Shown one piece after another: positions 11,201 through 20,096 of a DNA stretch of 64,000 nt. A program made the translations under genes and the position numbers. The stretch covers positions 128,899-192,898 of the forward strand of contig NW_003314425.1 in assembly GCF_000143415.4 (NCBI RefSeq), written 5' to 3'. How positions within the stretch are numbered: position 1 is the stretch's first letter; each line of letters begins with the position of its first letter. The notes beneath the pieces were generated by a model. It was not told the DNA's origin and searched no databases. It was given only the letters and a program-made list of their open reading frames with translations. The stretch comes from Selaginella moellendorffii (lineage: Eukaryota > Streptophyta > Lycopodiopsida > Selaginellales > Selaginellaceae).

Positions 11201-11430
11201 AGAGTCTTGCTATTCTTAAGGCATAGCAAGTGGCTTTAGTTTCATGGAGGAGTCACTTGGGAAGCAAAGGAGTAGATGCTCGCTTAAAGAGTTTTACTTT
11301 CTACTTGTTTAGTTTTATCAACTATCCCAAAATTAATATTCATTCGCGCTGGAATAGCGCTGGAAACTCGATTTTTCACTAAAATCTACTTGTGTGGCAC
11401 ATAGAATCTTATGGTAAATAGAGAGTTGTA
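8271..11430. other. AT-rich island
   Basis: By eye the base composition drops well below that of the flanking gene space, with long A and T runs. Apart from the lectin gene at 8708-9649 I recognise no gene. A 68-codon open stretch at 10040-10246 has no family I can name. 10960-11100 contains a T-rich, G-rich stretch of unknown type that could be transposon-derived. Confidence 0.6.
8708..9649 (+). CDS. Secreted two-domain protein: novel N-terminal domain plus bulb-type (GNA-like) lectin
   Basis: Intronless, 313 codons, starting MMFKVVFLFTFFILSYSQ, a signal peptide. Residues about 25-150 form a domain I do not recognise, but the same domain is coded at 57967-58440. Residues about 205-310 carry the bulb-lectin pattern: GNSLIS, CNLVIDD, SIWST, then HLQPDGHLLIIDN, IIWKN and IEDSGHLTVTF. 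The QxDxNxVxY mannose sites are incomplete (TKCNLVIDD), so sugar binding may be altered. Codons are strongly A/T-ending, unlike the related copy at 58 kb. The frame is open over its whole length, which argues that it is functional. Likely apoplastic or vacuolar; a defence role is inferred only from lectin family habits. Confidence 0.8.
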   Translation: MMFKVVFLFTFFILSYSQPPQTRWIGRFGYFGNQHIARIITRIRNLIESIDINQPIIFNNHGFYLHETIVVSYQAVMVRIYIVHSGFRNFLNCNPLPTNFQFSGQYIRNTFLEILRLVEYHARIYGAGMIGTVYRYFSIDFIGLGNNPVRGPNEPYPSLSYPKGLPDDNNPPSNIFYVKNDIDSSQCWPYRTQLINGPLYFYGTKMINGNSLISSNNKFRAILTKCNLVIDDIELNKSIWSTNSERIDIFCYLHLQPDGHLLIIDNNKNIIWKNNAFCLNCLVFAILTIEDSGHLTVTFYKNGLKEVIWKNKI

Positions 11431-11670
11431 ATACTATTTATTATGAATATTCATAATCTCCAAAAAATGTATATAACTTATGTTACTGACGGAGTTATGC
11501 CATGAAGCTTTACTGTTCCCTGAGATTGGCTTTGAACTCTTCCTGCTCAGCTTAAGTGGGAAAGAAGAAAGGTCTGCTGTGGAGGTTAATGATCCAAGTA
11601 GACAAAGGTAGCGTTTCCTATTTTCATTTGACCGGACTTCCTCTAAACAGATAAAGGACATACCTGTAAA

Positions 11671-14366
11671 CTAGAGGCTTGATGATGCTTCTTCTATGAT
11701 TTCACAGGAGGGAGCTTCAAACCGGATGTGATCGTAAAGGACACCAACAAATGGACTTCGACTGTTGGCCTGCGTGAGATAGATGCTGTTGTCGCCTCTT
11801 TTCAAGAGCCCCCCTTTGATGTCTACGCTGTAGAGCCTATACAGCCCATGGATCCCGTGCCTGGCGATCGCATTGTCTCGCCCAAACATCCCCGTCACAA
11901 AGCAAGGCGACGATGATAATGAATTCACGTACACCTGTAACCAAAATAAAGATATCTAGTGAAGTTTCTCCTCTGGGAAGCACAGACCTTGATATTTCCA
12001 TAATGAGAGCCAGCAATGGCGATCCTCAGCGTGTAGCTTTCATCCTTGATCGCAAGGTCTAGCTGGAATTTGATCTCCCACGTCGTTGGTTCAAAACTTC
12101 CATCGCTCTTTACTCTGTTCAAAGGCTTTTAAGAGTTAGAACCAGCTAAAACCAGCTGCATGAACGAACCTTACGCCATGTATGAAGAACCAGTCCTTTG
12201 GCCACTGACTAGAGCCAACGGTGTAAACCAAATCCTGGCTGCTGTAGATTTCGGAGTATCGAGTCCATAGTCCATACTGTCGAAACCTGAAGCACGCAAT
12301 GTTTGTGACGGTGGTTTTTCTTCTTTCAAGCACCTTTCTTGGTACACGAAAAGTTTGCTCACGTATTTCGAGTCTGGAGATGGAACAAAAAATCCTGCAG
12401 CCGATCTGTCGGGAAAACCAATTTCCCAGAGTGTTGGACCATTCCTGGGTGGTTTATAAACAAGAGAACCGAGGTCATACGAACCGCCTGCAACACACAG
12501 AACACACAAGAGATGAAATGAAAAGCTTAGGAAATAAACTCGTGCACCAAACCTTGAGAGATCGTAATGCTATCTCCTTGTTTCTTGTAGTCTCCAATCA
12601 CGCCAGGCACCCAGCCATAGAGATCATAAGTTCCAGGCAGTACATTCGATATCTCAAAGTTCCCGAATTTATCAGCTTGTGTCCAGAACTGATATCCCTG
12701 TATGTCCCCATATCAGATCGAGAATCCAAAACCCGTGAAAAGGAATTTTTTTCCAACTTGCCTTGCTATCTTCTTGCCACGACCCAGCGTCTCCCGGGGG
12801 AGCTAGGCCAATCCATGCAAACGCAGCTGGAAGCAATTTGGAAGAAAGGAAGCTGAAGAAGAAAAACAACGAAAAATCACTACTGTCAAGTAGAAACTTT
12901 TTTCCGCAATGAAAGAACCTGTCGAAAACGTAAAATTCCCCAGAGACATGGCCACGCTCCGCTGCTAGAGTGAAATCTGATGAGCCAGGCCAGCTATACG
13001 GCCAGGCATCGATCTCCGCCTCGGCCTGATCCCGGAAGCGTGAACAAATCGATCAAGCAACGAAAATGTCGCGATTTCTCACCTGGAGCTTCGCATCCTC
13101 CCAAAGAGATCGATGATCGGTGCTGGAGGAGTTGAGGTAGACGAAGACGGGGCCGAAGACCTTCTTCCACGCCTCACCGTCGCGAAACTTGGGGCAAAGC
13201 GTGATGCCGCCATAGTGGCTGCCAAGGAAAACCTGAGAGGCAATCTAAGAGCCCTAAAAATTTGAAAAGAGAGCAAATTTTGCTTGAGAGGTCCTCCAGT
13301 CTTAAATTCGTAGCTGGGCGTGATCATCCAAAAGCCCACTAGCGGATCGAATGAGATCCATCCGTGGACCTTGGTCGATCGATTCTCTCCAGAGTATTGG
13401 TACTTATCATCCACCTATAGATCCAAAGTTTTAAATTCCATCTCTGCTAGAACTTTGAGAAGAACTTCTGGATAAAAGGTTAATCGCTTGCCTCGCCTTT
13501 GAGGTTGGGATTTTTCGGATTGACGAGAATGACAGCCTCTTTATACGCGAGTGTCTCCGAGTTTTGTGGATATCTGTCTTGTGGATATGGCATAACTCGC
13601 TGCTTGGTGTCGCTGATTGCCATGAAATCGAAGCTTTTTGGACGAGATCGATCAGGAAAACGAAGGAAAAAACCACCACTTTCTTACTTGTCCTGTCCAA
13701 GTTTCCATGCCACACGAACTACGTTGAGATTAAAATCACTCCATCCATAAGGTCGATCGAAGATAGCATAAGTGTAGAATCCAGATCTTCCTCTCAGGAA
13801 CACGAATCTATAGCGGAAAATATTTAGTGACTGTGAGAAACATCCAAGAGATCTTGTTATTCTACCGCTTGTCAATGTTGAGTGGAACCATTGTCTCGGT
13901 GGAATCATAAGGTCGATAGAAGGACAATTCAACCATGTCCTCAGTGTTGGACACAACAGTAAATTTTGTTCCACTGATTCTGGGAAAATCATAAGAGAAA
14001 ACATGGTTTCTGACGATCAAGCTCTAAGAAACTTACATGTCAAATTTGTCACCACCATCTGGTAAGCTCCAAACCAAGTTCCAGTACCTGTAGACCCACA
14101 AGAGGAAATTCTGTGGAGTTTTCTATAAGAATTTGCCATACCCTCGATTTGTTTCCTTGTTTCTCCACTCGAGCAAATCTGTGATGCCTCCATAGCTGAT
14201 CCTAGCCACGTCCCCTCCTGGGTTTGTGAGTGTGAGCTCTAGAAACCCATTGCTGATGACAACCTGCGAGAGAGAAGTATCAGCCAAAGATGCGATTAAA
14301 ACCCTGTGAGCGTACGTAAGAGCTATTATCTTCAAGCACCACTGGAGGGAGCGAGGCTGACGACAT
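11671..14366 (-). CDS. Rhamnogalacturonan lyase (polysaccharide lyase family 4)
   Basis: A multi-exon gene. Exon 1 codes MSSASLPPVVLEDNSSY and joins VVISNGFLELTLTNPGG after a short intron, giving the typical start of plant RG lyases. Later exons read GGITDLLEWRNKE, VVSNTEDMVELSFYRPYD, FVFLRGRSGFYTYAIFDRP, VHGWISFDPLVGFWMITPS and FVTGMFGRDNAIARHGIHGL. The last exon ends near 11671 with a YDHIRFEA motif, as in family members. It cleaves the rhamnose-galacturonic acid backbone of pectin by beta-elimination in the cell wall. No signal peptide is obvious at the chosen start; one could be supplied by an unannotated upstream exon. A fragment of this gene lies at 4201-4365. Confidence 0.88.
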
Positions 14367-14489
14367 TGGCAATTGTCTCCAACTTTTTTGGGCGCTCGAT
14401 ATATAGACGCTGGAATTGAGGTATGAAGCACGTCACCAATGCCGGCTCGATTCCTTCTAGATTGAATCAAGCCACACGAAGTAAGCATG

Positions 14490-14716
14490 AAGACATGATT
14501 GATTGATTGACGAGCAAGGTAGCGAGCGCCTTGCAAAGCTTACTATGGCCATGGACGACGGCCGCAGGCGTCCACACTCAAATCTTTCACGAGTACACAC
14601 GGAAGCAAACGATTCCTTGATTTTAAGGTTGGATTCTTCCACTCATGCAAGTAGTAGAGTTCTTCCTTCTGCGAGAGATCTTATCACCTGGAACATTTGT
14701 CTATTTTGTTTATGGT
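14490..14716 (+). pseudogene. PPR gene fragment
   Basis: 14565-14625 resembles 15175-15235 of the neighbouring PPR gene (ACACGGAAGCAAACGATTCC against CACACGCAAGCAATCGATTC). 14678-14700 resembles 15500-15525 (AGAGATCTTATCACCTGGAA). Intervening sequence is missing. It is separated from the intact PPR gene by the tRNA gene. Confidence 0.65.
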
Positions 14717-14754
14717 AACATTGATGTTAATTAATCAAATGGAACATATAAAAC

Positions 14755-14785
14755 CTGTAGCTCAGATGGTCTAGTCTTTCCAAAC
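14755..14785 (+). other. tRNA-like 5' fragment
   Basis: The run TGTAGCTCAGATGGTCTAG copies the 5' part and D-arm of the tRNA-Ala gene 150 bp away, but on the opposite strand and without the rest of a cloverleaf. It contains a box A-like sequence. It is a fragment and not a gene. Confidence 0.4.
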
Positions 14786-14906
14786 AATGCTAAATCTACA
14801 GAAGTAGAAATTTACTTCTACGTTGACATAGTAAAATCTCTGTTTTCTTGCCACGATGCATCGCCTAATCTTTCTTGCCAATTGAGAGCTGTGGCATTGC
14901 CCAAGC

Positions 14907-14979
14907 TGGAGGTGAGGGGCATCGATCCCCTTACCTATCGCATGCGAAGCAATCGCTCTACCATCTGAGCTACACCCCC
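14907..14979 (-). tRNA. tRNA-Ala (CGC)
   Basis: 73 bases read 5'-3' on the minus strand fold as a full cloverleaf. The acceptor GGGGGTG pairs with CACCTCC (one G-U), followed by discriminator A. The D-stem is GCTC/GAGC, the anticodon stem ATTGC/GCGAT with loop TTCGCAT (anticodon CGC, alanine), and the T-stem AGGGG/CCCCT. CCA is not encoded, as is normal in nuclear genes. There is no intron. Its 3' end is the exact complement of the primer-binding site of the retroelement at 51714. Confidence 0.95.
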
Positions 14980-15059
14980 TCAACATTTCTTATTGGAATA
15001 TTCACATCAATCTTCCAATAATCCAAATCCAGCGAAGTTTAGCATGAGGAGATGATGGA

Positions 15060-16988
15060 TTGTTGATGTGTAAGAAATGGGTAGCAAGGATTGTCGACGA
15101 TTACGTCCCGGACGTTCCAACGCTCGCCCAGCGCCTGCGAGCTTGCCGAGATGCCAGGGATGCCGCCCAAGCCAATCGCCTCCACACGCAAATCCTCCAC
15201 AGCCCACACGCAAGCAATCGATTCCTTGCCAATCTCCTCATCGAGACGCACGGCAAATGTGGCGCCATCCGCGACGCCCGCCTCGTCTTCGACACGATCA
15301 AGCAGCCCAATCTCTTCTCCTGGAACGGGATGATCCAGGCGTATGTGGAGCACGGCAATCTCCGCGATGCCAAAGAGCTGTTTGATCGAATGCCCGGCTC
15401 GATCCGAGACATGGCCTCTACAACCATGATGATCAATGCGTACGCCAGCGTGGGTGAGGTCGAGGCAGTGAAGCAGCTCTTCGATTCGTCCAGCCAGAGA
15501 GATCTTGTCACCTGGAACACACTTTTGCAAGCATTTGCCCAAAACGGGCATTTTCTGGAAGCTAAACTGTTCTTCAATCTTATGCCTCATTTGAATGTAG
15601 TTTCCTGGACAATAGTTCTTGCGTGCCTTGTTGAAGGAGCGGATGTGGAAGAAACAAAGGTTTTCTTTGATCAAATGCCCGTGCGAAATACATTTTCCTG
15701 GAACTGCATGCTCACAGCATTTGCCGCAAACGGGCATTTGTTTGAAACGGAAGCCCTCTTCGATCTTCTTCCAGTGAAGGACCTCCCGGCATGGAACGCG
15801 ATATTCAGAGTTCACATCGAGAACAGGGATTTCGATCGAGCAAGAGAACTCTTTGGTCGAATGCCGGAGAGGAATCTCATCTCGTGGAATGGATTGCTCT
15901 CCGCGGGTGCCCAGGCACGGGAAGTGGACTCTGTGCGTGAAATCTTTGCCGTAATCCCCAAGCAAAACATCCGGTCGTGGATGGTGATGCTGCTGGCGCT
16001 GGCAGAGAATGGCCTCCTTGAAGAAACCAAGCGCGTGTTCGATTCCATGCCGACCAAGGACATGATTACGTGGACGACGGTCGTGCTTGGATATTCCCGA
16101 CACGGGCATATTCCCGAGTCCCAGGAGATGTTTTGGCGGCTGCCCCAGCAGGACATAGTGCTGTGCACGGGGATGCTCCAGGAATATGCCCAGGGCGGGC
16201 ATTTTGCCCAGGCAAAAGAGATGTTTAGCTTAATCCCGGAGCCAAACATCATCACACGGACGGCCATGATCGCGGCATTTGCCTCCCAGGGCCACGTCAG
16301 CGACGCACGGGCCATGTTCGATTCCATCCCCCGCCACGACCTCATCTCCTACAACGCGATGATCGCCGCGTATGCCGCCAACGGACGGCTGCGCGAGGCC
16401 GGCGACGTGTTCGCGCGGATGCCGCTCGTCGACGGGGTGACGTGGGCGCTCATGATCCCTCTCCACGCCCGCGCTGGCGACGTGGACTCGGCCCGGAGCC
16501 TATTCGCGGAGATGCCCGAGAGGAATGTGATGCCCTGGAACTCCATGTGTACGGCGTTGGCCACCAACGGGCCGTACGACGAAGCGCCAGGGCTGCTGCG
16601 CGTCATGGCCCTGTACGGCATTCGCCCGGACAAGATTACGTTTACCAGCGTCCTCGCGGCGTGTAGCCATGGCGGGCTTCTCTTCGAGGGCCACGACCAG
16701 TTCTTGGGGATGATCCGGGACTATGGAATCGAGCCCGACATGGAGCACTACCAGTGCGTGGTTGATCTCCTGGGACGCGCTGGGCTCTTGGAGGAGGCCT
16801 CGCAGCTCACGCGAGAGATGCCCTTTGCGGCGGATGTTAGCGCGTGGACTGCGCTGCTGGGCGCTTGTAGAGTCCACGAAGATCCAATCACCGGAGCTCG
16901 CGCCGCGAATCAAGCGTCCAGGATCGATCCCAGGCAAGCCTCGAACTACATTCTCCTCTCCACGACGGCCCTGGCAAAACACTTTTAA
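15060..16988 (+). CDS. PLS-class pentatricopeptide repeat protein
   Basis: Intronless, 642 codons. Tandem PPR motifs run almost end to end, recognisable from repeated W(N/T)xxL and FDxMPxxN/D signatures, for example NLFSWNGMIQAYVEHGN and NVVSWTIVLACLVEGAD. The spacing alternates as in P, L and S motifs. The C-terminus has the start of an E region (VSAWTALLGACRVHED) and stops at ALAKHF, without E+ or DYW domains. PPR proteins bind organellar RNA in a base-specific way; lacking DYW, this one would need a partner for C-to-U editing, or acts in processing. No clear transit peptide is visible. The second ATG (15066) could also be the start. Confidence 0.92.
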   Translation: MLMCKKWVARIVDDYVPDVPTLAQRLRACRDARDAAQANRLHTQILHSPHASNRFLANLLIETHGKCGAIRDARLVFDTIKQPNLFSWNGMIQAYVEHGNLRDAKELFDRMPGSIRDMASTTMMINAYASVGEVEAVKQLFDSSSQRDLVTWNTLLQAFAQNGHFLEAKLFFNLMPHLNVVSWTIVLACLVEGADVEETKVFFDQMPVRNTFSWNCMLTAFAANGHLFETEALFDLLPVKDLPAWNAIFRVHIENRDFDRARELFGRMPERNLISWNGLLSAGAQAREVDSVREIFAVIPKQNIRSWMVMLLALAENGLLEETKRVFDSMPTKDMITWTTVVLGYSRHGHIPESQEMFWRLPQQDIVLCTGMLQEYAQGGHFAQAKEMFSLIPEPNIITRTAMIAAFASQGHVSDARAMFDSIPRHDLISYNAMIAAYAANGRLREAGDVFARMPLVDGVTWALMIPLHARAGDVDSARSLFAEMPERNVMPWNSMCTALATNGPYDEAPGLLRVMALYGIRPDKITFTSVLAACSHGGLLFEGHDQFLGMIRDYGIEPDMEHYQCVVDLLGRAGLLEEASQLTREMPFAADVSAWTALLGACRVHEDPITGARAANQASRIDPRQASNYILLSTTALAKHF

Positions 16989-17400
16989 CCTAAATGGTCA
17001 ACGATGGTCAAAATAGTCAACGGCTATCTATGTGCCCCAGGCTTAAATAGAGGAGTTTAAATAAATGGCGATGCTTAGATTTGGATAAGTAGTGGCCAGT
17101 GGCCAAATAACTGTAGGGCCCAGATGGACCCGGATCTTTGCATCCCTGCTCCATGCATTTCCATTGGACCGGAACTACGCCAGCATCCACATTTCCAATT
17201 TGGGACAATGACCACCTGGCCCAGCCAGTGGCTCATAATTGTGGCCATCTCTTTCTTATATTGAAACTGCTGCTCTCTTTCTTTCGCCCCGCCAGTGTTG
17301 TGATCTATATCTCTTCTCCTTATTTTGCTGGATCGTAGATTAGGGTTCTTCGCGGCGATGGTGGAGCCATGGCGGCGGTGGCGGCATTTGTGATGCAACC
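16989..17400. other. Intergenic region, probably promoter/5' UTR of the SPL/NZZ-like gene
   Basis: No gene seen. Pyrimidine-rich stretches near 17270-17300 and the upstream sequence would fit a plant 5' leader. I see no distinctive element. Confidence 0.4.
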
Positions 17401-18884
17401 ATGTCGGGTAAAACTAGCGCTGCTGCCGCTGCTTCCAGGCCTTGCGCCGTGAGGAAGGCGAAGAATGGGGGGCAGAAGAAGCAACCGCAGCGAGGGCTGG
17501 GTGTCGCGCAGCTGGAGAAGCTCCGGCTCCAGGAGCAGCAGCAGCAGCAGGATTTCGCATTCCCTCCTCGTCCTCCGGCCCCGGTGGATCACCAGGTACT
17601 CGATAGATCCCTGGGCTTGATGATTCCGCAGCAATGGCCAATGCTCCCACTGCTGCCCGGCCAGCATCATGCCGCGCTCCTCTCGCAAATCTCTTCCAGC
17701 GGGCTCTCTTGTCCGGGAGAGAAGGACAACAGTCCTTGCTCCAGGAGCGCGCTTCATCCGAGCTCCTTTTGCGTGGACAAGCTGACGCGAATGAATCATC
17801 ACAGCTCTATGAATCCAGTGCCATCCTCTTGGCAAGATTCGACGCAAGGTACTTATCCTCGATCGCCTCCTCCTCCTCCGCTGCTCAACTCCGCATCAAG
17901 GCCGCCGGGTTTGCCTCGACAGCAACAGATGGAGTTTGCCGTGGTACGCATCTCTTTATCTCTTTTTCGTATCTTTCTCTCTTCTTGTTCTTGAGGTAAC
18001 GCTCACTCACGCCAACAATGCCCTGTCTTGCAGCTTGGCACGGCTCCTCCGCAACGAAATTCAAAAGAGCTCTCTTCATTCCAAATTGATCGCCATCAAC
18101 ACTGGACTTCGGACGACAAAACGGTACTTATTCGCTTCGATATGCGTGTTTAATATCCGTGGCCGATGTTTTAGTGACATCAGAGATTCTTTTCTTTTTT
18201 CTAGACTTTGTCGTCTCAGAGGAAGCGGCCCAGGCTTGAATTATGGCTCCGTCCAAAGAATGTGTCTCCTCCAAACGGATCAGATCTCGGGTAAGCCAAG
18301 TAATTCTACTTTCTACTTGACTTTGCTCTTTTAAAAGTCCACTTCTATCACATCCTCAATATATGCCTGCAGTGTCACTCGTGACAATGCTCCCGGAGGA
18401 GTGGAAAAATCAGTCATGCTTGCGACATGGTTGGAGAAGGATGATCACCAAACTGACAGGACACTTGCTACGGGGACGTCTCTGAATGATTCCGCGACGC
18501 CATCGCCCACTGTGGTTAACACCAGCTGCTCCACCGTGTCGTCGTCTCCGGTTGTCTCCGAGAGACGGCCGCAAGTCACCGCTGCTGGAGCTTTCCCCGA
18601 CGTCGAGATCGAGAGCACGCCTCTGAGTGATTTCCTCACGCTCGGTCTGGCAAGCTCCCCGAGAAAATCGCTCAAGAGAAACGGTGCCAAGGATCTTCAT
18701 CAACTAACAAGCAAGTCGCAGCAAAAGGTTGAAAATCCTTTGTCTTTGAAGATATATCTTTGATCTTTGTTTCGCTTTTTTCCAGGACGGGACCTGGATC
18801 AACTGGATACGCATTGGTGGCAAAGCTGCCGATGGCTACGCTGACGGTGTCTCGTTAGACTTGAATCTGAGACTGTCGATGTGA
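17401..18884 (+). CDS. SPOROCYTELESS/NOZZLE-SPEAR family transcriptional repressor
   Basis: Five exons (17401-17943, 18034-18123, 18205-18290, 18373-18727, 18786-18884) splice in frame. The N-terminus bears the family hallmark KKQPQRGLGVAQLEKLRLQE (about residues 27-46), a basic segment with a short helix. The last residues are SLDLNLRLSM, an LxLxL EAR motif that recruits TOPLESS-type corepressors. The middle is low complexity (glutamine, proline, serine), plus a KRPRLELWLRP block. Seed-plant SPL/NZZ starts sporogenesis and SPEAR relatives repress TCP factors. A class II TCP gene lies 7-9 kb downstream. The regulatory role here is inferred from the family; the start is the ATG just before the conserved basic region. 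Confidence 0.82.
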
Positions 18885-19155
18885 TATTTGTTCCTCGTGA
18901 CTAATCAGACAGTGTCTTTTTTTCTTTCTTTTCAGTCCAGATATTTCAGCTGGGCCATGCAATTCGGAGGAAAGTGTTGGCATATTTGTCCTGCCGTTTT
19001 GGGGGCGTGCGAGTGATAAAACTATTTTCCCATGCGGGTAACTCTCTAATTTTGCAACAATGGCAGGCTTAAAGAGAGTATGAAGAGGAAGTTGAAGAGG
19101 CATGGTTTTCTTTACACTTCTTGAGAGGAGCTGAAGTTACGTTTGCTTTGGAAGA

Positions 19156-19998
19156 ATGCAGCAGAGGTAAGGCGATTCCTTGCTCTCCAATTTACTTCCA
19201 AGTTTTTTGATCTTGCGTTATATCCAGGACGCCTCTTGAATCCGACCTCCACAAAGCCGAGGTGACCATCGAGTTTCTTCGTGCCCGCCTCGTTTCCGAG
19301 CGCTCAATCTGCAAAGTTCTTCGTGGGCAAATAGCGGATCTCGAAGGAAAGGCAAGCCATTGTTTCTCTCAAGAGTCTAGTTTCCGATGAGCTGGGAGAT
19401 TGTTCCACAGATATGTCAGCTGGAGAACAGGCTAGAAGGCGAGATTGCTCGGCGAAAAAACGCCGAACTGGCGACGAAAGAGCTCATCCTGGCACTCCAG
19501 TATCCTGCTCCTCCTGTTGCTCCGTCTCCAACACCGAGAAAACACCATAGCTCGGATCAAAAGCAAAAGCTCGCGACGACGCGATCGCCGAGACCAGCAA
19601 ACGACGATGACAGTGGATGCAACTGCAAGCTGACGACGATCTTCTCGTTTCCACGCTCGAGCAAGCCGTGCGATAGCGGAGCGAGCTCCAGTTCTTCGCG
19701 CAAGGCAGAAGCGTCGCCACCACCACCGCCGCCACCTTTGCGGGAGATAAGTTTGAGGCATGGAATCGGCGAACAGGCAGCGCGGATTTCCCAGTCGGGG
19801 AGGATCATCCGAGCTAGAGAAGATGGCGGCGAGAGTTTGCCGCGGCAGCAATCCAAATCCATGGAGCTGATCCACTATCGATCGGAGGAGCAGCAAATGT
19901 GGATGGCATCGTCCCATAGCGAGGCGCAATTGTCCCCATCACCATCGCCGCGGCGCGTTGGAAAATCGTGTAGAACGATCCCGAGGAGAGATCTCTAG
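19156..19998 (+). CDS. Coiled-coil protein of unknown function
   Basis: Three exons (19156-19166, 19228-19351, 19411-19998). The first codes only MQQ and part of an arginine codon. Residues about 5-75 are a continuous heptad-like helix (LHKAEVTIEFLRARL, then ICQLENRLEGEIARRKNAEL). The rest is low complexity with serine, a PPPPPPPL run and SPSPSPRR. The second intron appears to use a GC donor (AAG|GCAAGC) because splicing there keeps the coiled coil continuous and no GT alternative does so. The start exon is very short, so an upstream start is possible. I do not recognise the family; it may be a cytoskeletal or membrane-trafficking adaptor. Confidence 0.6.
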
Positions 19999-20096
19999 GG
20001 AGTAACGTTGTCTCTTCCAAGAAGAGAGTTCTTCGTGAAAACGATGTTTTTGAAGAACCCTAGCTCTTCTCTTCTATTCTAGGGTTTAGACGGGCG

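Noticed and set aside
15039-16202. 387-codon minus-strand open frame
   Set aside because: Antisense shadow of the repetitive PPR gene; histidine-rich, no known fold.
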